Shown here in pieces: positions 1-7,730 of a stretch of 10,045 bases of DNA. Below the pieces are notes generated by a model. The model searched no databases, was not told the origin of the DNA, and saw only the letters and a program-made list of their open reading frames with translations. Source of the stretch: Oscillospiraceae bacterium (GTDB taxonomy: Bacteria > Bacillota > Clostridia > Oscillospirales > Ruminococcaceae); the NCBI GenBank assembly GCA_017416665.1, contig JAFQBO010000395.1:1-10045 (forward strand). Reading direction: 5' to 3'. Numbering within the stretch: position 1 is the stretch's first letter; every line of letters begins with the position of its first letter. The position numbers were made by a program, and so were the translations under genes.

Positions 1-350
1 ACCGCTCTTGTACAGTTAAACACACCGCCGACGTTTATTGCCCATAAACGCTGTTCCTGTTCAGGTGTAATATCCGTAAACAGTCCCGAAACCGAAATTC
101 CTGCATTGTTTACCAGTACGTCAATACCGCCTGTCTTTTCGGTTATTGTCTTAACCATCCTCTGAACCTGTTCCAAATCCGAAACATCAGCCTGATATGC
201 CAGACCGCCTGTTTTTAATGCAATTTCATCTGCTGTCTGTTTATTTGAACAGTAATTCACAACCGTGAAAAATCCTTCATCGGCAAGCTTTAAGGCTATT
301 TCTGCACCTATGCCTCTTGAACCGCCTGTTATCAAAGCTGTCTTTTGCAT
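1..350 (-). CDS. Short-chain dehydrogenase/reductase, FabG-like (3' part outside the window)
   Basis: This is the N-terminal 116 residues of a classical SDR-family NAD(P)H-dependent oxidoreductase; the C-terminal half, with the YxxxK catalytic pair, lies beyond base 1. Directly visible are the Rossmann dinucleotide-binding motif TGGSRGIG (residues 8-15), the acidic AD-x-S turn after the third strand (AYQADVSD, about 51-58) and the NNAG motif (81-84). The closest generic match is 3-oxoacyl-ACP reductase (FabG), but many SDRs share these motifs and the substrate cannot be deduced from this half. The ATG at 350 is preceded by AAAGGA at good spacing. It lies 17 bp after the stop of the CPBP protease gene, so the two are probably co-transcribed. 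A fatty-acid gene context is not visible, so a stand-alone oxidoreductase is equally possible. Confidence 0.93.
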   Translation of the reverse strand, partial: MQKTALITGGSRGIGAEIALKLADEGFFTVVNYCSNKQTADEIALKTGGLAYQADVSDLEQVQRMVKTITEKTGGIDVLVNNAGISVSGLFTDITPEQEQRLWAINVGGVFNCTRA

Positions 351-367
351 TTCAAATCCTTTCATAA

Positions 368-1525
368 TCATCGAAAAGTAATGTATAGTGTAAATGTCAG
401 ATAAATAATTGCTGCTATAATAGTACCTATAGATGTAACAGCGATATTTTTGCATCTGAACTGCTGGCGTATATCAGATTTTGGAAAAATATTGTTTTTA
501 CAGAAAACTATAAACATTACAAGTCCGATTGCCGCCAGTAATATTACAGCATAATTGAACACTGTAAATATTGTTATATTATCCATAAAATAATTCTGAA
601 CCAGTGTAGAGCCTGTTGCGACCATGTTTATCACAATATGTACTATTATTGATGGTAAAACGGAGTTATGTTTAATATCAATATATCCCATAAAGATACC
701 TACAGCAAATGCAAGCATGAACTGTGCAATATTTCCGTGACTCAGACCAAAGAAAAAGGCACTTATTAAAATACCGAAACGCTGACTTACTCTTGAAAAG
801 CACTTCATAACAAAACCACGGTAAAGCAGTTCTTCTGTTACAGGCGATACTATACATGCGTACATCATCGAAAGAATTGCGTATTTCGGTGAATAATAGG
901 ACGTAAGACTTGTTGACGTACCCATAACATCAGTGCCCGACATAAGCATCTGTACAATATTTATGAGAATTCCTATGATATAATGCATAAATAACGCAAT
1001 AAACACATATTGGAGTGTTTTTCGCATAGTCAGTTCAGAGGTTCTGAAAAGTGATCTGAATTTAAAGCCTGCTATTTTTATTCCGAAGAAAAATACTGTC
1101 AGGTTTACTGTCAGATAAGTTAAAAGTGTTATTGCAGGTGCTATTGAACTGGTTTGGGTATACTGTAAAATTCTGTTTCCCATTTCACCTGTAAATTCTG
1201 ACAAACTTATGTTGTTTATAAACATAATTATCAGCATGACAATCAGATTAAATGCATTTGACAAAACCTGCGACAAAAGAAAATGAAAGGCAATTCCGCC
1301 ACCTGCTATATTATAAAAACGTCGTATTCTCTTTTTTTCTTCCTCTGATGGAATGTTCGGAAGCTTACAGCCGTCAAGCTCAATCTGAGGGACTATTTCC
1401 TTATAGCTTTCATTGTAATCCCTGTTTTCTGTTGGATTATCAAATGCGTTGTATTCATCTATAGATGCAGTCTTTAACTGTACAGAACAGCTTGTTTCCG
1501 CTTCTTCATTAAAAAAATCCTTCAT
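368..1525 (-). CDS. CPBP-family (CAAX/Abi) intramembrane metalloprotease
   Basis: A 385-residue multi-pass membrane protein of the CPBP (Rce1/Abi-like) family, intramembrane glutamate-type endopeptidases of mostly unknown substrate in bacteria. All three conserved motifs are present: EELLYR (231-236, the EExxxR motif), FGLSH (259-263, FxxxH) and HIVIN (296-300, HxxxN). About 70 hydrophilic residues precede the first membrane segment, an unusually long cytosolic-looking N-terminus. Further hydrophobic stretches lie near 75-103, 128-153, 172-196, 215-230, 252-282, 290-306, 318-342 and 360-382. An in-frame ATG exists 12 bp upstream (1537), but the strong GGGAGGA site lies between the two and sits 5 nt before the ATG at 1525, so the downstream start is chosen. 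A consensus promoter lies just upstream and the SDR gene follows. Family assignment is firm; the role (peptide maturation, bacteriocin self-immunity or other) is unknown. Confidence 0.93.
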   Translation of the reverse strand: MKDFFNEEAETSCSVQLKTASIDEYNAFDNPTENRDYNESYKEIVPQIELDGCKLPNIPSEEEKKRIRRFYNIAGGGIAFHFLLSQVLSNAFNLIVMLIIMFINNISLSEFTGEMGNRILQYTQTSSIAPAITLLTYLTVNLTVFFFGIKIAGFKFRSLFRTSELTMRKTLQYVFIALFMHYIIGILINIVQMLMSGTDVMGTSTSLTSYYSPKYAILSMMYACIVSPVTEELLYRGFVMKCFSRVSQRFGILISAFFFGLSHGNIAQFMLAFAVGIFMGYIDIKHNSVLPSIIVHIVINMVATGSTLVQNYFMDNITIFTVFNYAVILLAAIGLVMFIVFCKNNIFPKSDIRQQFRCKNIAVTSIGTIIAAIIYLTFTLYITFR

Positions 1526-1556
1526 TTTTCCTCCCATAAAAAGTTACTGTAATACT

Positions 1557-1585
1557 ATTATATAATAAATTATGCGGATAGTCAA
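1557..1585 (-). promoter_or_regulatory. Sigma-A promoter for the CPBP protease-SDR pair
   Basis: On the minus strand a TTGACT -35 box (1585-1580) and a perfect TATAAT -10 box (1562-1557) are separated by exactly 17 nt. The -10 box lies about 30 bp upstream of the chosen ATG, giving a short leader. Predicted from consensus only. Confidence 0.75.
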
Positions 1586-1605
1586 ATATTTATTGTTTGA
1601 ACTTG

Positions 1606-1634
1606 TGGACAAATACGGATAAATATGCTATAAT
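1606..1634 (+). promoter_or_regulatory. Sigma-A promoter for the Nudix gene
   Basis: TGGACA (1606-1611) and TATAAT (1629-1634) are separated by 17 nt, with a TGC extended -10 directly before TATAAT. The promoter is divergent from the minus-strand one at 1557-1585; the two -35 boxes are 20 bp apart, so one bound regulator could affect both. The leader to the Nudix ATG is about 65 nt. Confidence 0.7.
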
Positions 1635-1706
1635 ATTATTAATAAAGGAATTTGTTATGCTTTTTTGCATTTCAAAAACGGAAATTATTTGGAAAGGAAG
1701 ATAAAA

Positions 1707-2120
1707 ATGCTTCATGAGAAATCATGCGGTGCTATTGTTTACCGCAAGTCACACGGAAATATTGAAATTCTGCTTATCAAGCACATAAACAGCGGTCACT
1801 GGTCGTTTCCGAAGGGGCATGTCGAAGGTGATGAAACTGAGCTTGAAACTGCACGCAGAGAAATAATGGAAGAAACCGGCATTGACGTTATTCTTGATCC
1901 GACATTCAGAGAAACTGTTTCATATTCTCCCAAAAAAGATACGCATAAGGTTGTTGTGTACTTTCTTGCAAAAGCCAAAAACTTTGATTTCGTTCCGCAG
2001 GAAGAAGAAATCGCTGAAATCAGATGGGTTGATATAGGCTATGCGGTTAATATCCTCACATATGAAAATGACAAAATAATCGTAAATAAGGCAAAGATTG
2101 CTATAAAGGAATCAGCATGA
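1707..2120 (+). CDS. Nudix hydrolase, Ap4A (diadenosine tetraphosphate) hydrolase type
   Basis: A 137-residue single-domain Nudix hydrolase, cytosolic. The full Nudix box is visible: G37, five residues, E43, seven residues, R51-E52, then E55-E56 and G58 (REIMEETGI); the glutamates bind the catalytic divalent cation. Flanking features resemble asymmetric bis(5'-nucleosyl)-tetraphosphatases: the SCGAIVYR opening strand, HWSFPKGHVE before the box, and a Y-x-P-K-K-D...K-V-V-V-YFLA segment (73-88) after it. The expected reaction is hydrolysis of Ap4A to ATP and AMP, but other nucleoside-diphosphate substrates are not excluded. The reading frame is open 14 codons further upstream to 1665, but the AAGGAAG site at 1694-1700 fits the ATG at 1707, so that start is used. 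The gene is monocistronic: own promoter upstream, terminator directly after the stop. Confidence 0.92.
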   Translation: MLHEKSCGAIVYRKSHGNIEILLIKHINSGHWSFPKGHVEGDETELETARREIMEETGIDVILDPTFRETVSYSPKKDTHKVVVYFLAKAKNFDFVPQEEEIAEIRWVDIGYAVNILTYENDKIIVNKAKIAIKESA

Positions 2121-2122
2121 AA

Positions 2123-2146
2123 AAAGGACGCTTTCGGGCGTCCTTT
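2123..2146 (+). terminator. Rho-independent terminator of the Nudix gene
   Basis: A 9-bp perfect stem AAAGGACGC / GCGTCCTTT with a 6-nt loop (TTTCGG) begins 2 nt after the Nudix stop. The U-tract is only the three T that close the stem. The stem sequence is identical to that of the purA terminator at 2404-2427. Confidence 0.75.
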
Positions 2147-2178
2147 AGCTATAGAAAAGAATTGTAAATTTTTCCTTT

Positions 2179-2373
2179 CCAGCTTTTTGAAAAAAGCTGG
2201 GCAAAAACTTTTGGTTTCGCTTTTACCTTGATTATATCTGTTTCTTTAAGCACGAAATGATAATAAAAGCAAAACTGTCGTACTTTTATAATCTTTTCGT
2301 GCTTAAAGTTACAAATTCAGTTAAAGTATAAGCGAAATTAAAAGTTTTTTGGTTCTTTTTTTCAAAAAAGAAC
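2179..2373. repeat. Structured palindromic element (MITE-like), three nested/adjacent hairpins
   Basis: This block fills the spacer between two converging terminators and has no reading frame. At its left end is a perfect hairpin, CCAGCTTTTT/AAAAAGCTGG (2179-2200); at its right end another, GTTCTTTTTT/AAAAAAGAAC (2352-2373). Between them lies a long imperfect palindrome. Bases 2203-2231 pair with 2321-2349 (24 Watson-Crick pairs, 3 G-T, 2 mismatches), 2245-2257 pair perfectly with 2295-2307, and 2259-2269 pair with 2283-2293 apart from one mismatch. The apex loop is about 13 nt. The two outer hairpins differ in sequence yet both keep perfect pairing and each is followed, reading inwards, by the same A-rich CTTTT stretch. 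This suggests inverted terminal repeats whose folding is preserved. A dispersed non-autonomous element or intergenic RNA repeat is the likeliest reading; no target-site duplication was clear. Confidence 0.6.
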
Positions 2374-2403
2374 AGAAATATAAATGACTTTTTCGACAAA
2401 CTA

Positions 2404-2427
2404 AAAGGACGCTGTAAAGCGTCCTTT
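2404..2427 (-). terminator. Rho-independent terminator of purA
   Basis: On the minus strand, 6 bp after the purA stop, AAAGGACGC and GCGTCCTTT form a 9-bp stem around a 6-nt loop, followed by TTTTAGTTTG as the U-rich tail. The same stem sequence recurs in the facing Nudix terminator, with a different loop. Confidence 0.8.
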
Positions 2428-2433
2428 AATTTA

Positions 2434-3756
<1,323 letters not shown>

Positions 3757-3758
3757 CT

Positions 3759-3787
3759 ATTATAACAGATTATGTTATATTTTTCAA
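3759..3787 (-). promoter_or_regulatory. Sigma-A promoter of purA
   Basis: On the minus strand TTGAAA (3787-3782) and TATAAT (3764-3759) are separated by 17 nt, with a TG one base before the -10 (extended -10). It begins about 24 bp after the gerC-type stop codon and gives a leader of roughly 45 nt. No purine riboswitch-like or PurR-box-like sequence was recognised. Confidence 0.75.
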
Positions 3788-3810
3788 GAGGTTATTGCAA
3801 AATTTTTGTT

Positions 3811-4767
3811 TTACTGAGCAATTTTTATGTTATAACTGAAATTCAGCAATGGAATTATTTTTTCCCATTCGGTTTCATTGGTAAGACGTGCGGATTTAAT
3901 GGTTCTTTCAATGCCGAATAAATCAGCTTTCATGACGGTCACTGTTTTGGCTATGGTTTTTGAACAAAGGGCAGAAATGGTTTTGCTTACTTCTTCAACT
4001 GCTTTTGCGGAATTTTTGTTGCTGTCATCGGAATTACCGTTTATTTTTATTTCCACGGTAATATTTATTTTGTCTCCCGATCTTTCAGCAGTTATTTTTG
4101 TATTGCTTTTTCTTATATAAAAATCGGTTGTGTTTCCGTCGTATTCAATCGGAAGGTAAACGTCCTTTACATTTCCGTGAAGCCAGCACAAGCCTTTTGA
4201 TTCGTCCTCGCTGAGAGTACCGATAAGCTCGTTTGGTGAAATTACAGCCATAGTCAGTCTGCCGTCTTTCTGAACAGGAACAGATGCCTTTCTGTCGCTT
4301 TCAAGCAAATCGTTCAGAACACCGCTTATTGTTCTCGGTAATATAATACCGTTTCTGCCGCTGCTTCGTATTAGTTCGGCAAGCTTTCCGCCTTCTTTGT
4401 CAATGAAGGAAACGGCGTTTTCAGGTACACACAGAACATAGCATGATGGCGAAATGCGGTTGTTTGACAAAAGCGTAAGCAGATTGTTGCCAATATTTGC
4501 GGGACTTGAGGCGAAAACCTCAAGATGTCCGGAAAACAGATTTTTGCTCTGGGTATTTTCACAGTCGCCGACAGCGGAAAGGAGTGTTTTCCCGTTTCCT
4601 TTTATAACCTCGTCACTGCCGAATGTACGGAGTGAGATTTCCTGCGTTTCTCCATAGTCTACTCCGATTTCCTTTATAAATGCCTTGTTGCGTACATCTG
4701 AGCTACCACTGCATCCGCTAAGCGTTACTGACAGCAGTAAGACTGCTATTATCTTTTTTGTTTTCAT
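3811..4767 (-). CDS. gerAC: Germinant receptor C subunit, Ger(x)C-family lipoprotein
   Basis: A 318-residue lipoprotein, the C subunit of a GerA-type spore germinant receptor, expected on the outer face of the spore inner membrane. The N-terminus is a lipoprotein signal: KTKK, a hydrophobic core, then the lipobox LSGC with the acylated Cys at residue 19. The mature protein opens with the family-like segment D-V-R-N-K-A-F-I-K-E-I-G-V-D (24-37). The C-terminal domain ends with the conserved-looking D-L-F-G-I region near 282-286 and a typical terminal beta segment. It is somewhat shorter than the roughly 370 residues usual for the family, but both ends look intact. The start (AGGAGA, 7 nt before ATG) lies inside the preceding gerB-type gene, a 50-bp overlap that suggests translational coupling. 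The symbol denotes the family; which receptor subtype is not determined. Confidence 0.9.
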   Translation of the reverse strand: MKTKKIIAVLLLSVTLSGCSGSSDVRNKAFIKEIGVDYGETQEISLRTFGSDEVIKGNGKTLLSAVGDCENTQSKNLFSGHLEVFASSPANIGNNLLTLLSNNRISPSCYVLCVPENAVSFIDKEGGKLAELIRSSGRNGIILPRTISGVLNDLLESDRKASVPVQKDGRLTMAVISPNELIGTLSEDESKGLCWLHGNVKDVYLPIEYDGNTTDFYIRKSNTKITAERSGDKINITVEIKINGNSDDSNKNSAKAVEEVSKTISALCSKTIAKTVTVMKADLFGIERTIKSARLTNETEWEKIIPLLNFSYNIKIAQ

Positions 4768-5758
4768 GAAATTTTCTCCTGATATACATTATTATTGGAA
4801 CTGCAACTGCTAAAATCAGTATCAGAATGCCTGACAGTACTGTGATGTCGAATTGAGTGATGTTCAGGGCAGAGGATACTGCAAGCATCAGAACAGCCGT
4901 TATAAGTGATTTGTATTTCAAATCGGGAAGAAGTTCGTTTATAAGCATTGTGGATAATGTGATTTGTACCGTGGCTGTCAGAACACACAGAATTGTAAAC
5001 AGTATCATGTAAACGGAATCAGCACGTTGTATGCTCATTGGTTGTGAAAACGCTCCTGCCGTGAAAAACGGAAAATCCGAAATGTTTATTATTTTTCCAA
5101 GTACAGTAATTTCAACGGCGGCGATAAGTTCGGTTAATATAAGCTTTGCTGTAAAGAATACTGTTACGGCTTTTCTTTTTCCTTTTGGTACAAGTTCACA
5201 TAAAATAAACAGCATGACAAGCTCGCCGCTTCGGCAGAAATCTCTTACAGCCGCTTTTATAATACCGCTGAAATCAGCATCGGGAATGAAATGTGTAAGT
5301 TCTGCCTTTGGATATGCACCCACAAGCATTATAATAAGTGAAATACCGATAAGCCCTACAATCAGTCCCGATGCCCTGAAAAGTGCCTTGATGCCCAGTG
5401 AGGCAGTGTAAACGCATACAGCACCGAGAATGACAGCACCTGTGAAACTGCTTTCAATGGGAAAATAAACACTTTTTGTCACTTCCCACAGATTGCTGAA
5501 GGAAACAGCACCCCATAAAATAAAGAATAGTATATATAATAGTTTTCCGAATTTGCCGAACAGCATTTCTTTTTTCAGACTGAATGAGCTGTCTTTATAT
5601 AGTAAAAGCATGGGCGTTACCGCCAGAATCTGTACTGCGGTTGAAACAGCCACACCAGCCATACTGTTTGCATTGGTGAGATCGGTCATACATATAACCG
5701 AAAAAATCCGTATTGATATAAGCAGGGCAAAAAGCTGACTGCCTTTAATTTTGCTCAT
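4718..5758 (-). CDS. gerAB: Germinant receptor B subunit, GerB-family membrane permease
   Basis: A 346-residue multi-pass protein of the GerAB/endospore germination permease family (amino acid-polyamine-organocation superfamily fold), the likely germinant-sensing subunit in the spore inner membrane. About ten hydrophobic segments are seen, roughly at 9-24, 34-54, 72-90, 104-123, 130-149, 178-190, 196-222, 246-275, 283-300 and 306-325. The stretch FPFF...QRADSVYMILF (229-254) matches the family's conserved region before a late helix (usually with E/QR-x-D). The frame is open to 5917, but GGAGGA 6 nt before the ATG at 5758 fixes the start. That start overlaps the end of gerA by 14 bp. The C-terminal tail (326-346) is hydrophilic and overlaps gerC by 50 bp. 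Slightly shorter than the usual 360-odd residues. Confidence 0.9.
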   Translation of the reverse strand: MSKIKGSQLFALLISIRIFSVICMTDLTNANSMAGVAVSTAVQILAVTPMLLLYKDSSFSLKKEMLFGKFGKLLYILFFILWGAVSFSNLWEVTKSVYFPIESSFTGAVILGAVCVYTASLGIKALFRASGLIVGLIGISLIIMLVGAYPKAELTHFIPDADFSGIIKAAVRDFCRSGELVMLFILCELVPKGKRKAVTVFFTAKLILTELIAAVEITVLGKIINISDFPFFTAGAFSQPMSIQRADSVYMILFTILCVLTATVQITLSTMLINELLPDLKYKSLITAVLMLAVSSALNITQFDITVLSGILILILAVAVPIIMYIRRKFHENKKDNSSLTAVSNA

Positions 5759-7208
5759 GAAGTTCCTCCACTGTGAAATTTTGTTCCTGTTTTTTACGGA
5801 AGCCTGTCCGTACAAGAGTGTCGCCCATTGCTTTGCCGAAAAACGGTGAGAACGGTGCTGTATAAGGAAAACCGTAATCCTCGGTTGAGCATATATTAAA
5901 CAGGACAACCGATGCACACAGGCTCATACCGAAAAGTCCCCATATTCCGCCGCATATTACAAAAATAATTCTCAGTACGGATATGCTCTGTGACAGACCC
6001 GGCATGACAAATCCGCTTATTACCGAAATTGCCGCAACCGTAAGCAAAGGCGTGCTGATAAGTCCCGATTTTACGGCACTGTCACCTATTATAATTCCGG
6101 CAACAATGCTTACAGCACCGCCCACAACCTTTGGAAGGCGTATTCCTGCTTCCTTGATTATTTCATACATAAGAAGTACACCAACGGTTTCAGCCGTGAT
6201 TGAAAAAGGTGCATTTTTTTCGGCATCGGCAAGAATGAGCAGGAGAGTACTGTTGAGCATTTCGGGATGATGTACCGCAACGGCAACATAAAATGCCGGG
6301 AGCAGGAGTGCAAGCAGAAAAGCGGCATATTTCAGCCATCTTATAAATGTACCGAAATACGGCTTGAAATTATAGTCGTCAAGCGTCTGGAAATTGTCAC
6401 TCACAAGCTTTGGTATATACAAGGCATACGGATTCCCGTCAATAAGCACCGCAACTCTGCCTTCTGTAAGTTTGGAGCATAAAACGTCAGGGCGTTCCGT
6501 CATGCCGACTGATGAAAAAATACTTTTCTTTTTCGGTTCAAGAAACGGCTTGATATATCCTGTCGAAAAAACCGACTCCAGTTTTATATTTTCGATTGAT
6601 TGTAAAATTCTGTCAATAAGATGCTGAGGTACTCTGTCTGACATATAACATATACAGATGTCCGTCTGACTTGTATCGCCTGTTACGATAAGCTTCTGAA
6701 CGTAGTGCGGTGATTTTATACGCCGTCTTATCAGCGACATATTCGTTCGTATCAGCTCCGTAAAGCCGTCGTGAGAACCTGTAAGATTATTTTCTCCTGA
6801 CGGCTCTGTGATGCCACGGCGTTCGTGTCCCTGTGCACCGAAAGCAAGAATATAGTCTGCACCATCAACAGCAAGCACTATAAAACCCGAATTCAGTAGT
6901 CTGAACATATCGCCGTAGTTGTCAGCGATTGGACGGTCTATTGAAAGCATCATGTTGGAGTTGACATGCTCAAGCAGTCCTTTCGGTGATACGGAGTCAA
7001 GCTCAAGCTCCATAAGAGGCTTTATTACAAGCTGTGTCAGTACGGCGGTCGAAACAAGTCCTTCACAGCACATAAGGCAGCAGTGTATACCGCTTATATT
7101 GACTTCGTTGAACAGCAGTTCTGAAGTGCCGCCCGATATTTCTTTGATTTTCGATATGTTTTTTTCGAGTTCCGGTATTATCGGAACAGTATGAAGATGT
7201 GTTTTCAT
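5745..7208 (-). CDS. gerAA: Germinant receptor A subunit, GerA-family protein
   Basis: A 487-residue A subunit of a GerA-type germinant receptor, close to family length. A hydrophilic N-terminal region (1-290) carries the family signatures TEPSGENNLTGSHDGFTE (134-151) with following IRRRIK (160-165), and TERPDVLCSKLTEGRVAVLI (237-256) with DGNPYALYIP. The membrane domain begins near 292 and includes the hallmark EAGIRLPKVVGGAVSIVAG (353-371) followed by IIGDSAVKSGLIS. A hydrophilic C-terminal tail (443-487) ends in the overlap with gerB. The start is supported by AAGGAG 8 nt before the ATG at 7208. An unusual C-C-L-M-C-C cluster (43-48) sits in the N-terminal domain. First gene of a tight three-gene operon A-B-C. 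Confident on family; the germinant is unknown. SpoVAF is an alternative A-like family, but the complete A-B-C set favours a receptor. Confidence 0.95.
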   Translation of the reverse strand: MKTHLHTVPIIPELEKNISKIKEISGGTSELLFNEVNISGIHCCLMCCEGLVSTAVLTQLVIKPLMELELDSVSPKGLLEHVNSNMMLSIDRPIADNYGDMFRLLNSGFIVLAVDGADYILAFGAQGHERRGITEPSGENNLTGSHDGFTELIRTNMSLIRRRIKSPHYVQKLIVTGDTSQTDICICYMSDRVPQHLIDRILQSIENIKLESVFSTGYIKPFLEPKKKSIFSSVGMTERPDVLCSKLTEGRVAVLIDGNPYALYIPKLVSDNFQTLDDYNFKPYFGTFIRWLKYAAFLLALLLPAFYVAVAVHHPEMLNSTLLLILADAEKNAPFSITAETVGVLLMYEIIKEAGIRLPKVVGGAVSIVAGIIIGDSAVKSGLISTPLLTVAAISVISGFVMPGLSQSISVLRIIFVICGGIWGLFGMSLCASVVLFNICSTEDYGFPYTAPFSPFFGKAMGDTLVRTGFRKKQEQNFTVEELHEQN

Positions 7209-7246
7209 TGAAAATTCTCCTTAAACGTGTGTTAGCTATTATTTAC

Positions 7247-7276
7247 AATTATGGAATAATAATTCGTGCAACATGC
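7247..7276 (-). promoter_or_regulatory. Candidate sigma-G (forespore) promoter of the ger operon
   Basis: On the minus strand GCATG (7276-7272) and CATAATT (7253-7247) are separated by exactly 18 nt. The Bacillus sigma-G consensus is GHATR, 18 nt, CATnHTA, so only the last base of the -10 differs. The -10 lies about 27 bp upstream of the gerA ribosome binding site. In Bacillus, ger operons are sigma-G dependent, so position and function agree. The motif is short and the region AT-rich, so chance is possible. Confidence 0.45.
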
Positions 7277-7388
7277 AAAAAAAGTAAACATGATAAATAA
7301 GATATGCAAGAATAGTTAAAAAAAACGCAGAAAACACATGAAACTCTATAAAGAATTAACAAATCAAAAAATAAATTTCAAAAAAAGC

Positions 7389-7417
7389 TTTACAACTCGG
7401 GGTAGTTGCGTTATAAT
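7389..7417 (+). promoter_or_regulatory. Distal sigma-A promoter P1 upstream of scaC
   Basis: TTTACA (7389-7394), 17-nt spacer, TATAAT (7412-7417). The spacer holds an unusual G-rich run (CGGGG) in otherwise AT-rich DNA. Forward orientation; nearest downstream gene is scaC, about 390 bp away. Confidence 0.6.
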
Positions 7418-7464
7418 AAGTACAACATGTGAAAAGAAAATTTTCTCCTGTAAAAAGTTATCTA

Positions 7465-7493
7465 TTGACTTTTTTTAAAACATGCATTATAAT
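7465..7493 (+). promoter_or_regulatory. Middle sigma-A promoter P2 upstream of scaC
   Basis: TTGACT (7465-7470), 17-nt spacer, TATAAT (7488-7493). The -35 box sits in the 13-mer ATCTATTGACTTT (7460-7472), which recurs at P3. Confidence 0.65.
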
Positions 7494-7651
7494 ATAAATG
7501 CAGGTTTCGGAAATGTGTAGTGACACAGTTTTCTTAAATGTATTTACAGAATATAATTGCCGATAAAAACTGACTTTGCGTTTTTATTCATTATATTCAC
7601 CAATTAAAGGCGTTTCATTTTAGAAAATTATACAAAAAAGTCTGAAATCTA

Positions 7652-7680
7652 TTGACTTTATTGCACTCTTAAACTATAAT
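7652..7680 (+). promoter_or_regulatory. Proximal sigma-A promoter P3 upstream of scaC
   Basis: TTGACT (7652-7657), 17-nt spacer, TATAAT (7675-7680). It shares the 13-mer ATCTATTGACTTT (7647-7659) with P2. Being closest to scaC (leader about 120 nt), it is the likeliest main promoter. Confidence 0.7.
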
Positions 7681-7706
7681 TGTAGTGTAAAACAAGTAAA
7701 TTGCTT

Positions 7707-7730
7707 TTATACTATATTGACAAAGTATAA
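7707..7730. repeat. 7-bp inverted repeat in the scaC leader
   Basis: TTATACT (7707-7713) and AGTATAA (7724-7730) are perfect inverted repeats 10 nt apart. The spacer contains TTGACA and the right arm contains TATAAT. Being about 27-50 bp downstream of the P3 -10 box, it could be an operator or an RNA hairpin in the leader. Function unproven. Confidence 0.4.

Noticed and set aside
5031..5411. Plus-strand open frames inside the ger and purA genes (for example 126 codons here)
   Set aside because: They are antisense shadows of well-supported genes, lack ribosome binding sites and show no recognisable protein features.
4718..5917. Long frame giving a 399-residue GerB with 53 extra N-terminal residues
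   Set aside because: The extra part is the antisense-free overlap with the gerA 3' coding region in another frame; GGAGGA before the ATG at 5758 and family length support the shorter protein.
7540..7557. Fourth forward promoter around TATAAT at 7552-7557
   Set aside because: No acceptable -35 box at 16-18 nt; the nearby TTTACA is far too close.
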